A stretch of DNA of 64,000 nucleotides from Punica granatum (taxonomy: Eukaryota > Streptophyta > Magnoliopsida > Myrtales > Lythraceae): contig NC_045134.1 in assembly GCF_007655135.1 (NCBI RefSeq), positions 22,716,568 through 22,780,567 on the forward strand. Reading direction: 5' to 3'. Numbering within the stretch: the first letter of the stretch is position 1; every line of letters starts with the position of its first letter. A program made the translations under genes and the position numbers. Of the stretch, positions 49,798 to 61,900 are shown in pieces. The notes under the pieces are model-generated. The model worked only from the letters and a program-made list of their open reading frames with translations, did no database searches and was not told where the DNA came from.

Positions 49798-50187
49798 GGC
49801 GCCGCTCCAAGCTGCTGCTGCTGCTTCTCCTTCTTTTCCTTTCCTCTCCGCTGCTAGGGATTAGTTCGTCGGCGGAATCGGGAGTCCGAGCTCGGGAAGA
49901 GTGAGTGAGTGGGTGACTGAGATGATCAGATCGACTTTAGGTTGAAGACGCCATGGATGATGGCCGCTGATAGCCCAAACTCGCAGCGATGGAATGGAAT
50001 CTCTCTTCGAGAAAGAGAGAGAGAGAAGAATTTAATGGTGAGAGGAAATATTGGGTGAGAGGACCATTTAAAAACCGGTGGCGTTTTCCATTGTGTGGGG
50101 AAGGGATCTTTGTTTCCACGTGGAAGGCCTTTTTGGTATTATATTACCGTTTCAGGGGCAAACTCGACAAGATAAAAGTTTCTATTT

Positions 50188-51381
50188 TTTTTTTTGAAAA
50201 AACTAGCAAAATAGTTATTGAAAAATTTTAAAACTAACAAAATACTACCTGGAAGAACTTTTCAAACAAAACGATCATTTAAATATCAAAATCCATAACA
50301 TTTTACTATCACCGTCAAAATTCCGTTAATGCCATTACGAAAAAATGACATAAACGCTTATGTGGCATCTAATGGACAAACGGTTCCGATTAACGTGGCA
50401 CTTGCTCGAAAGCGACGTCGTTTGTTCTCATTCAAAAACCGACTATTTAAAAAAAAAAAAAGGTTACCTGCTCAAAACGACACCGTCCTCGCCCCACTCC
50501 CCTCCCCCAACCGAACGACGACGTCGTTCCTCTCCCCTGCCCCCACCGAACAACGTTGTCACCATCATCCCTTCCCTCCTCCATTTGCAATCAAAATTAC
50601 GGCAAGAAATCAAAATTATGGATTTCTCCAAAGCCTCTCTCGGCAAAGATGGCCCAATTTCTCTTCTTTCTTTTTGGTTTCTTTATTTTTTGAAGAAGTG
50701 AAAAGGACAGAGACACTTCCCAACCGGAAAGCAAAGTTCCCACCAATGGACAGAGACACTGAGCAACCAGAAAGCGAGCTCTAATCAAGCCAAATGGAGT
50801 AAAGGTTGACTAACCTCGAAGAAGACAAACCAGATCGTCGTTTGATCTTGTCGATTTCAGTACAAGTGAGTAAACGACGGTGCCCTATCAGAGCCTCTCT
50901 AACCCACAATTGTGAAGAATAGGGTCGGGAAATCCATAATTTTGATTTCTTGCCCTAATTTTGATTGCATATGGGGGAGGAAGGAGATGATGGTGACGAC
51001 GTCGTTCGGTGGGAGCAGGGGAGAGGAACAACATCGTCGTTCGGTTAGGGGAGGGGAGTAGGACGAGGACGGCGTCGTTTTGGGTAGGTAATCTTTTTAT
51101 TTTTTCTTTTTTTTTTTTTTCTATAAACGGTCAGTTTTTGAATGAGAACAAACGATGTCGCTCTTGAGCAAGTGCCACGTTAATCGGAGTCGTTTGTCCA
51201 CTAAATGCCACATAAGCGTCCATGTCATTTTTCCGTAACGGCACTAACGAAATTTTGACGGTGGTAGCAAAACGTTATAGATTCTGATCTTTGAATGATC
51301 GTTTTGTTCAAAAAATTCTTTCAGTTAGTAATTTGTTAATTTTAAAATCTTTCAATGACCATTTTGCTAGTTCTCTCAAAG
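50188..51381. mobile_element. Large foldback DNA element with ~430-bp inverted arms
   Basis: The left arm (about 50,188-50,625) and right arm (about 50,935-51,381) are inverted copies. Both contain ACTAGCAAAAT at the outer end, a CGTCAAAATT-CGTTA block, a GTGGCA(T/C)TTA-TGGACAAACG block, ACGTGGCACTTGCTC and, near the loop, AAATCAAAATTATGGATTT. The loop is about 310 bases. TTCTATTT occurs at both flanks (50,180-50,187 and 51,382-51,389), a possible 8-9-bp target duplication as for Mutator-like elements. Several ACGTCGT motifs lie in the arms. No transposase is encoded; the open frames inside are mirror images of each other. Confidence 0.82.
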
Positions 51382-51556
51382 TTCTATTTAGAAATCGAGA
51401 TCTGGCCAAGCCCACAGAATCTAAATAAAATATAATACAATTTGTTTTCTTTTTTAGTAAACAAATCTAATTTTTTTAAAAGAAAATATCATTTATATAT
51501 CTATAAAATATTATCTAATCTATAATTTCAGAATATTTTGTTGCTAATTTTATAAT

Positions 51557-52867
51557 AGAGTAAATTACACTGGTGGTCTAAAAGGTTTCATAAATGTTTC
51601 ATGTTGATCCAAAAAGTTTTTTTTGCTACTTGACGGTACAAAATATTTCAAAACCGTTAATTCATGATTGACACCGTTAAAAAATGCTGATGTGGCAAGA
51701 AACTTTTTAAAATTCCAAAACGACCTAAATTTTTTGAAGTTTTTCAATTTTGCCCCAACCCTCTCTCTCTCTTCACTGTTCATCGTCTTCCTCCTATCCG
51801 TCCACTGTTCATCATCTTCCCGAGTCAAAGGAGACTCCTTGGGCAAGGACAGCTCGATCACTGAAGCCTCCGATTTCCCAGTGGATCTGGACCGTTTGGG
51901 GAAAAGCCGAGTTTTTCCGGCCTTAGCGTTCCGACGATTTTTCGATTCAACGAAGCACGACTTCTGCCCTACTTTTTTTCTCACGGTTTCTTCCAGAGGG
52001 CGAGTCCTCTGGAGGTCCTGACCAGAGGTGGCCGGCTCCAAAGTCAATCAGAATCGTAACTCGAATTCACATCGAGACCCCCAATTCCATAAACCCTAAA
52101 TCGAAAACAGAGCAAATTCGATCAATCCCACCTGAGCAAATTCTACCCAATTCCCCAGCAAGAGGCAACACCCACCAATGAAACCCCCATTTCGCTTCTT
52201 CGGTTCCTCGCTCCTAACCCTAATTGTCGAAACTACAGTGTTGGGGGTTCGGGGTTTCATTCCATTAAGCATGCAGTTCTCTTATTGCTCAATTGCTTGA
52301 TTGATTACTTGTCTGAGAACCTCCGGTAGCTCTCTTGTATGTTTTTCGGGTAGTTCGAGTGGTTAATTATATGTGCAATAAGTTTCTAAGTCATCTATTA
52401 AGATTATTACGGTTGTGTTATTGCTTCCCTTTTTAGCTTCACATTCCTCCGAAAGCGCAGCCTTGGACTTCAGATTGACGGAGCAGCGCTGGGAATTGGA
52501 TTTCGAGCTCGGAACCAGGCTAGGGTTCAAGTTGGTAGAGCTCCGAGCTTGAATAGTGGAGGGGTAGGAGGAAGACGATGAACAGTGGAGGGAGAGAGAG
52601 GGTTGGGGCAAAATTGAAAAAATTCAAACAATTTAGGTCGTTTTGAAATTTTAAAAAGTTTCAAGTTTTAATTAAAATTTAAAAATATTTTTTATTAAAA
52701 ATTTTCTTGCCACATTAGCATTTTCTAACGGCGTTAATAATGAATTAACGGTTTGTACTACAAAGAAATGATTTTGAAACATTTTGTACCGTCAAGTAGA
52801 AAAAAAAACTTTTTGGACCAACATGAAATATTTATGAAACCTTTTAGACCACCAGTGCAATTTACCC
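51557..52867. mobile_element. Second foldback element, Mutator-like, with 9-bp target duplication
   Basis: About 1.3 kb flanked by TTTTATAAT at 51,548-51,556 and 52,868-52,876. The left arm, about 51,557-51,800, and the inverted right arm, about 52,575-52,867, share GTAAATT-CACTGGTGGTC, TTTCATAAAT-TTTCATGTTG, TACTTGACGGTACAAAAT and a CAACCCTCTCTCTC block. The middle, about 51,810-52,570, is GC-richer and not palindromic. It looks like captured host sequence, with a 160-codon minus-strand frame (51,565-52,047) partly within the arm and a short frame at 52,363-52,611. A 9-bp duplication and long terminal inverted repeats indicate a Mutator-like (possibly Pack-MULE) element. Confidence 0.85.
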
Positions 52868-52876
52868 TTTTATAAT

Positions 52877-53670
52877 CGAAAATAACTTAAATTTTTTAAA
52901 ACTCAAAAAAATTTATAAAATTTCATTTAGAAACAGAGCATTCGATGCTATATAATCGGACCTACATCGTACATTGCTTTCATATATATGGATAGATATA
53001 GATGTATTATATATTTATTTTGATGTTAATATTTATGTAATGAAATATTAATTTTTATTTTAAAAATTTCAAGATTATTAAATAATATCTATAAAAAAAA
53101 TAAAAACCTAGAAAATTTCATTCAGTAAATTTATATTGCATTCAATTGGAAAACACCATAATATCCAAAAGATTTTATGATATTTTCGGTCTTTTTAAAT
53201 GGAATATTATAACTGAAAATAATTTGAGAATATTTTGTTACTAATTACATATATATATATATGTATGTAAAGTGGGCCAGCATGCTGCTTTATGTCGGAC
53301 ACGCTCACCGAAAGGTTTTTTGTCCGTTTTAGGACCACTGGAGTAGTGGTTGGACGCTTCCGGAGATTGCGCTGAGTGGGGCATAGCCTATGAGTCGAAA
53401 GGTCTTTTGTTCGGTTATGATCCACTTGATAAAGCAGTGGGCGAACTCTCTCGGGTATTGAGGCTAGCAATAAGATCAAGACTGCATGTAAGCAGCATTG
53501 GGTCCCATCCTAATCTCATCCTCGAACTTATGTAGCCACTGATCATGACGGGTGCTGAACCCTGGTTGTAATGACTTGTCGATGAGAGATATGTGAAGGA
53601 AAACCCTCTGGCATTTACCTGACAACTGGAGAATATGCTCTGGATATTTGCGCCAGTGCCATTCGTTTAC
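52877..53670. other. AT-rich spacer
   Basis: Holds AT-rich sequence and a short ATATAT run near 53,250. Small frames at 53,207-53,535 on both strands have no recognised motif. Nothing can be supported as a gene. Confidence 0.5.
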
Positions 53671-55310
53671 CTAAATCCAAGCACGCCATTTGCTGATCTG
53701 TGTTATGATTTGACCTCCACTAGTCCAGTATCTTGCTTCCGGAGGTAGGATGACCTTGGAATCTACTGGAGAGATGAAGATGTAATGAATCGCAGGCTGA
53801 ACCTGTATTGGTGAGATCCACTCGGGAGGAGAGGACTCAATATGGATGGAAAGGCTAGCAGAACGCCTCAATGCTTTGGTGATCAGAGTCCAAGCATTGT
53901 TCCCAAAAAGGGATTGGATCTCTGGTCTGTGTGCATCTTCTGGTGTGAGGATCATTGATTTGAGAATCTCATATTTCAGAAGATCGCAGAATTCAAAATG
54001 GTGTTTGTTAAAATGGTTTTTTAAAGGAAAAACATAAAAACTTATTTTGGGTATTGAGAATTTCAGAATATGCCTACAACCATCCATCATTAAGATATCA
54101 GCTCTTTCGTAAGCTTCATCTTCATTATGTAGGTCGCAGGGTTTTTGAAAACGGTTTTTTCTTTCCCAATTCCAGAACCATCCGTTAGTCCCTTTTGGTG
54201 TGGAAGCACAGAACTGGAGGATCCTGATAAAAAAGAAAATTATGTTTGAAGAATAATCCTGGAGGCTTATCTCTGAGATTTTTGAGACAATGTCATCAGG
54301 AAGTTTTGACAAGAACACGATTTCTCCTGCTTGTGGGAAAATGCCACTAAAAGTAACCTCAATGGGTTTTTTGGAAAATAATTTTTCAGTCACACTTTTT
54401 GAGGGATCATGTGACCGAATTATCGGTGGAAAAGATGACTCCAAATCCTGCCTGAATTTTATGTTTTCTTTTTCTAGAGCGTCTTTTTTCATGAGGCAGG
54501 ATTCATGAATCTCTAAGACTTCTATTCTTTTAGAAACGAGGTTTTCAATTTCTTTTTTAAAACACTCATTTTCTTTTTTCAGAATATCTCTCCTTTTTTT
54601 ACTCTTTTTGTTTTTTTTAATCAGAGCATTATTTTCTTTCTGCATTTTCTGCAAAGTGCTCTGTGAATTTTTCAAACTCGACTAACCTGTTTTGTAGGAA
54701 AACTCGAGTGTGAGCTTTTTGGAGGGATAGCTTATGCTGCAGCGAATCGATTTTGGCGCAAAGTTCCTGCTGCAAAGATACTCTGCTGTTGCATAGTTCC
54801 TCCATGTGAAGGACCAATGCATTTATGGTTTCCTCACCCTTTTGAAGATTCTTTATGGATGACCATAAATTATCTAAGATGAGTTGTTGCCTGGGGTCAG
54901 GGTCCCAAGCCGTTAGGCTGGGTTTTATCTAGAGCTGCTTCTTTGGATGTAGAGGCAGATTCCTTCTTTTTTGACCCTCAGAAGAGGAGCCGCCATAATT
55001 CTGGTTAAACCAGGGGAAATCCATATTCCTGCAAATCATGAAAATGTTATTGCAGATTTATATTTAAATTTATTCTTACAGGAGCCTATAAGATTAGGTG
55101 GCCTATGACCAACTCATAGTCCTCCCGGGTTCTTAAAGTTGAGTTTATGTGCATAAAATAGGATTTTGCATCGTACGGAGGGAAATCCTTGCAATGCCTG
55201 TCAAAGAAAGCACACAATACGCGGGACTCAGGATGATCGATGAGGGCACATATTTTGTTGATGTATGCAGTGAAGATACGATCCGTGGGCGGGCATAGGT
55301 TCTAGCAAAA
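53671..55310 (-). pseudogene. Broken coiled-coil reading frame of unknown family
   Basis: The longest piece, 54,675 to 53,671, is 334 codons: a Lys/Glu/Asn-rich coiled coil (~1-85), then a folded-looking part with VTFSGIFPQAGEIVFLSKLP, ISFYVFPLKNHFNKHHFEF, HRPEIQSLFGNNAW and the end SGGQIITQISKWRAW. Upstream and overlapping in another frame lies more coiled coil, reached from a start MDFPWFNQNYGG at 55,024 that is cut by one stop codon near 54,930 and joined by a frameshift near 54,650. Further upstream (55,086-55,300) a third piece reads FTAYINKICALIDHPES and PYDAKSYFMHINSTLRT. Between the last two lies a segment with a GTAAGA donor and TTTGCAG acceptor, so an intron may once have been present. 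I recognise no family; a mobile-element or virus-derived origin is possible but unproven. Confidence 0.45.
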
Positions 55311-55914
55311 ACCCTGCTAAAGAGTGCGATGAATCACTTAACTACGGTTTCAGCTTAACCACGGAATTGAAACCAGGGACCCTCCGCACAACATTCTCTT
55401 TGGTCCTTCTGGCTCTCTCCTTTCTTGCCCAATTCGACGTCAAAGTCTGCCTTTGCAGTGTTCAGTTTTCTTATTATAGGTAGGTTTATCGTCTTCAGGA
55501 GTCGCCGTGCAAGTATGCGTTCTAGTTCTCTTATTTGACAGGGAAAGTTTGTCATATAGAACCCCGAAAGTCGAAGCCATTTCCGTGAACTGGTTGATGC
55601 GAGCCTCTATTAGGACAAAATGTAACAGTAAGGCCTCTGCCCTCCTTTACTTTCCGTTCTCAGACGATACACCAAACTTCAAACTCCAACTTGAACTGTA
55701 CAAAAAATCTTAGCCCGAACTACCTCCGGTCACAAGTTCCCGAAACCCGACTTAAGTAGGCAAGCTGCCTAATTCGCAATTATCTAAAATCTAAGGGGGC
55801 GCTAATTTACAAGTGGAAACATCAATCCACCTAACAGCATCATACTTGTTAGTCGTTTTCCCAAATTCGGTAAGACATGGACCAGTTTTTGCTGATCCAA
55901 ACTGAATTAATAGG
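55311..55914. other. Spacer next to MSH6, possibly more of the broken frame
   Basis: Short minus-strand pieces, for example 55,355-55,555, continue with Lys/Arg-rich sequence but are interrupted by stops in every frame. The stretch 55,750-55,914 is probably the MSH6 3' untranslated region. Confidence 0.4.
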
Positions 55915-58900
55915 TCAGTTTTTCTGCAGAAGCATCCGTGCATTGTGCTGAAGTTCAATAAGATAGCCAAGCCCCGCACCTTGGGGTAAACCACAGCGGC
56001 TCGTGTTTGCTAAAACCCTCGTCAACTTCTGGATAAATACTGTCTCATCATTGGAATAACAAGAACAGGAATCTCCACCATGACCATTTCCTCGCACACC
56101 ATAGGAATCCTCAAACTCGATGGACTTGAGAGCCGCTTTTCGAAGGACCAGTTCAGGGAGCCCTGCAAGAGAAGCCATTATAAAAGGAATAGGCACACTT
56201 TGCGCATCACAATCACTTTGATCTCTCAATTCCAGGTTTGCGAATATTCATTAATAAAAATATCGAAAGTAATCCACCTCAATGACTAATCTTATCACAA
56301 GACAATGATAATAATCTGTATGCAAAAGAAACCATACCAGCGAGGCGAGCAACATTGACACCGTAGCTTTTAGGGCATGCACCGGGCGTCAACCTATAGA
56401 GGAATGTAACTTCTTCCATGCCATCAGCTCCATCTCCGACTTGACATGCCATGTGACGTAGAGAAACCTTCGGAAATTACAAAAGGATAAAAGTTAAGAA
56501 AATGTAGTCATGTGGAGTGCTCTGATGGTAGAGATACTCGTTCTGAAGTAGAGACCAAAAAAAATTTCTGCCATTTGTATTTTTCCAATAAAGACTGAAT
56601 CCTCATAGAGATTTTCGGCTTCTAGATTAAATGACATACTTCATTGCAACGTAAAACAGAAGAAAGACATCCATTGCAATGTAAAACAGAAGAAAGACAT
56701 ACTCCTGGATCATCCTTATAGTTGACAGCTAGACGATGATAATGGGTAGAAAACATTCCACGGCACTGCACCTTGTGAACGAAATGCTCCAGGACAGATT
56801 CCCTGCATAAATAAAACCGAAGGAAGGAGTAAGCATGACTTCAACTCTCCATTTTGGAATACTTCACAAATTAAAAACAGTTAAAAACAACTGAGACAAA
56901 TATGTCTGGGACGAAAACTTACGCTATGGCTTGTCCATCTGAAGTCGCTGTCCCACGCCCTAGTTCGTCTAACGCTACAAATGAGTTCCGAGTAGCCGAT
57001 GTCTGCAAGAGTTATAACACATTAGCTCTCTTCACATAATTCTCTTTTTAACCCTTTTGAAGGTATGGCTCAATATACACTAGCCAAGCCTTACAGATAT
57101 CTTGCACCAAGTACCATGATGAACTAATTCGTGAAATGTAGTTCATCAATTAATGGCCATTTGACATATCCGAATGAAAAGGAAATGCAACTCCATGACC
57201 TTATAATTGGTACACCGATGAGCAGATAAAAACTCCAGCATTTGGAAGTGCAACAGATGCTGACAATGACAAATTTGCGGTCATACAACATTTCACAACT
57301 TCTCTTACAATTTCAATTCTTATCATCTCTGATTCAGTATGACATGCTATAAATACATTTCACAGAGTGATAACTTCTCAAAGAAATTAAGAGTACATAA
57401 TTTTTCACTTTGATGTCATTCTTATTAGCGTAAGGCTTGAGTTCTCACCAGCATTAATGCAGTTTCAGACAGCTCAGTTAAAAATGTGCTTTGCCCCGCC
57501 ATAATATGATCCTTGGCCCCCATTCGGACGAAAATTCTGTCTACAGGAGACAGCACAAAACTTTCTGCAGGCACGTTTGCCCCTATCTGAAGAAGAACAA
57601 ATATGAGCTGGAAAAAAAGAATTAAAAGAATAAAATTTCAAGTTAGTAAAACGGGAAAGCTTACCTGTGCAAGAATCACAGACAAACAAACTTGGCGAAG
57701 GAGAGTTGACTTTCCACCCATATTAGGACCCGAAAGAAGGATAAACATTGCATTTGTACCACCTATATCGATGTCATTGGGCACAAATGTGCCCTTTCCC
57801 AAGGAATCACTTCTTAGAACGGGATGGCCGAGGCTCTTCGTAGATAAGAGTGGCCCTTCAGTAGGACAAGACGGGCTTGTAAAAGCTGGACGGCATGTTG
57901 GTCCCTCGAAGTAGTCACTTGCAATTGCTAAGCTGATCAACACATCTAGCTCTGTGACTCAAAACAGCTGAGTTAGGCCTTTATCAACATAGAGATCTTA
58001 TCAGGTTAAATGAGTATTTTTTGAAAATTTTTCTCTCAGGATATGCTCCCCATGGCGTTTCAAGCTTAAGAAAGTAAAAAAAAGTAGAGTTCAGTGTCTG
58101 CAAGACAATACATAATAACAGGGAAAACCGATGGCCTGTTAGCAAAAACAGCATATCTACCTGCAGTTGCAGAGACAAGTTGCCTCCACTTATTGTGATG
58201 TTCACAGAATCGCTGGATCAGTCTATGTAAGATGCTTTTCAGTGCAGACTCCTTTTCAGATTCAGCTTGTGAGAGCTCACTTAGAAGCTTCTTGATAGTG
58301 GGATTCCAATACCTGAAGAAACCCTGCATGCCCCAAATAGATAGGAAGGCGGAAGAAACATCAGCACCCAATTTGCAGAACTAAAATGATGAAATGAGAC
58401 TAAAATATAAGATGAATGCCAGAATATGGTGCAGAATCTGCTTGATTCTGCAATATTAGAGTACTAGCTAATAAGCTAGCAAAATTGTGAATATATAGGA
58501 GTTCACAAACCTCGACTAGGAGTGCAAGGAATAAATATAGTTTATAATCTTTATTTGTCAAATAGTGACAGCAGAGAGAAGACACATAAGAATCAGTCCT
58601 AATCCTCTTCTTAAGCAACAGAAATGTACTTGAGCTCCAGTTGTGGAAGCAAATACATGATTGTAATGTCCTTCATTAATTATACTGATAAAATATACTT
58701 GAAATGATATTGAAAGGACATGGCATTAATTAATTCAGATGCATAACAACTCAGCCTACAGACCTTTTTAGATGAACGTAGCTCATAATCGCGGGGAATA
58801 CTTCCACGCAAACTTTCAGGCACTTCTAGCAGGTGGGCCTCTTTTCCAACCGAGACATAGGTGATCTACAATAATTAATAAAACAGTTATTCAAGCTGTT

Positions 58901-61900
58901 GAGACCGGTAGGACAGGTTCCATTAAGAAAAAGACACATGAAGCACATCCACAAATTACTTACAGACGTATCTCCAAGTAATTTCCTCTGCTCCTTTAGG
59001 TGCTTTGTCAATTTAGACTCAATTTCCTTAATCGTGTTGCAGGCAGAGTCATACTCCACATCAACTCCTTCATGAGGTATGATGCGTCCTGACTTATTGG
59101 CTTCGACCCAGTCAAAGGCGTCTTTAAAATGTCTCAGGATTGAATCGACATCAGGAAGACCCCTACCTGCATAAAAACATTTAAATTATATACCAATAGT
59201 TTTCTATCTTAGAGATATAACGAGTACAACAAGAGCCAGTACCAGGTGTTAGTAAATAATGTAGTCGTCCAGACTCAACATTTTCCAGAATGGCTCTAAC
59301 AGAAGAACATGCTTGAGCCAATACTTCACAACCACGCAGAGTTGATATGAATTCAATGAGCCGCTTCTTTGCAGCATCCTCATACAGAATTACTTTATTT
59401 GCATTCCTCCCACATGCTTCACTGCATTAGCCATGAAGATGTATCATATATGAATTCTAAATGCATGATCGGCATGTGAACTGCTCTAATCTAATCTCTT
59501 ACCTGCTAGCGAAAATGCGGGCCAGCAAACGCTCCATGTCAGGAATCTTTGAGAGTGCCCTTCGAAATTCTAGCACAGAAGAGAGGCTTTCTCCCTGAAA
59601 TTATCCACATGATGTACCAGAATGTCATGTACAAGTAAAAATCTTATAAGCAAGGAAGAGGCCGGTGAGCCAAGAAGATTTAGACCAAAAAATTTTTAAA
59701 AACATTGAGGATCATACATGGCATATAATGAGAGAGATATCATTCGCGAGTGACATGCACAAACAGGATATTTACATATACAAGACAATCGTTAGCTTAA
59801 GGGATGGACAATGCAAATGGATCAAGCACTATTTACTGTTAATTAGCTTACATCTTACAAAAGTGCAACTACACATAACTAACAATCTTTACAGGAAAAA
59901 TCATGTGGAAAGTATGAAACTGCCAAGGGCATTCTTCAAGCTTTACATATAATACATCCAAAAAATCTCCATTATAACCAGGATTGCTGACACTAATTCT
60001 AGGATCTGGGTGCCATGTCAGTGGTCAAGTAAGAGAATAAGATTTATTCTAAAGTGCTTCTCGACATGCAATTGGATGAACAATATAATAGCAAAACATG
60101 AAACATACTCTTAGGTCTGCTATAGCATCCTGCCGTTCCTTTATCGCTTCCCGATTGTATAAAGGTCTAGCTAGCCATGTCTTGAGCATCCTCTTCCCAC
60201 ATGCGGTGACACAATGGTTCAGTTGTGCATAAAGCGTCCTTCACCAATGCAGACACTAGATTAGAGAATGCCTCATTATAGGCTTAAACAGATCGAATAA
60301 TTGGTAATTTTACTGAGTATGAACAACTAACCCTGAGGAGCCACCATTTCTGCTATTCTCAAAGATCTCAAGGTTTTCAAGGGCAGCGGCATCAAGAACC
60401 AGATGGTTTTGAGCAAGATCGGTAAATCTTGAACATGGCAGTGACTCAAACTTTGCAAATCTAAGCAATGTTTCGTCCAGAAAAGCTTGTCTCAGGTAGT
60501 AGATGGCGCCTCCTAAAGCTGATAATGCAAAGCTGCCATTCTCACCAGAATTCACCAGCTTAGATACAGTTTCAGGCAATGAGGACTCATCTTTGTCTTC
60601 AACATAAGAAGTTCCTGCAAGTTTGTCTGCTTCATCTGAACATGCAGAATCTGGCATATTACTGACTCGCTTGTAGATGGCCTTAAGTTCAGAAATAGTT
60701 CTCCGTGAATCCCAAAATTCCGATCCTGGGACCAATTCATTCACTAAAGGAGCTCTTGTATGAGTCAGCAGCACTCTCTCAGTTTCAGCACTTAATGCTT
60801 TAAAAGGTTTAATGATTTCTACTGGACGAACCTCAGTCAACAGACAGCACAGGGCACTCCTATCTAAATCATCTGTGATCTGCAAAAGCATAAAAAGAAT
60901 CATCCTTTAGAACTATGAGTCATCATTCTGCTAGTTAAGTAGTTGCAAAGAGCATGTTGAAGTACTAAATATATTTAAAGAGAAAATAAAAGAAAAAAAA
61001 CATAAAGCTTGTTGGGACCAGCCCATGGAAGCTTCATCAATTGCAGCTAACCAAAAATTAGTACTACAAGAGTACAATACACACTGAATTAGTAAAAGAG
61101 AAACAAATGAACTTAGAGATGAAACTGAAAGGAGCTTTTTGGAATCAATACCTGTCCAAGAACAATTTTGCTTGTAGCAACATCAACCAAACATATGCCT
61201 AGAATTTGTTCTGCCTTTTGTCCTGGATAAGTATGACTGCTTTCCGTCACTGACATTAGATAAGAAGCTTCTGGGTTCGCCGATAGCAATTCTCCCTCAG
61301 TTAGAGTTCCTTTTGTAGTTACTCCACAAATTTCACGCTTCACAACCTACAGACACAAAATGGACCGCCCATATGTCACCTCTTACCAAAGATGTAAAAT
61401 GATATAATCATTCGCTTAAAATAGATACAAATGTAGAATTGAAACATGCAAGGCAGGGCATGTTGAACACTTGTTAAAAGGAAAAATATTTGAGCTCATG
61501 ATTAAAGCCATGAAAGGATTGTAGATAGGTAAAACAGATTTCTGAAACAGTTTTCAACCTATGACACTATTTAACACACTATGAAGGATAAATGAGAACA
61601 AGGTGCCAAAGTCGTTTTGGTGCTAGTCTAGCCATAGTATCAGTAAAAATCTTTTATTCAAGGATGCATGACATATATATAAGTAAAGGTGTCCATTTCC
61701 CTAAATTCCCATCATCTCCTCTAATAAAGAAACTTGAAAAGCAGGACAGCTCCAAAATGATACGCAATACCAGGAAATCTCATTGTTTAAGACAAAGAAG
61801 CCATAGAGCATTCCAACTATTCCAGGACAACTGATATAAAGGAAAATCAGGACACGTGCTACCTAATTTTAACAGAAGTTTGTATGATATACCTTATCTT

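Noticed and set aside
50329..50788. Open frames of 113-151 codons within the foldback element
   Set aside because: They lie in the inverted arms and mirror one another; composition is that of the repeat, with no domain.
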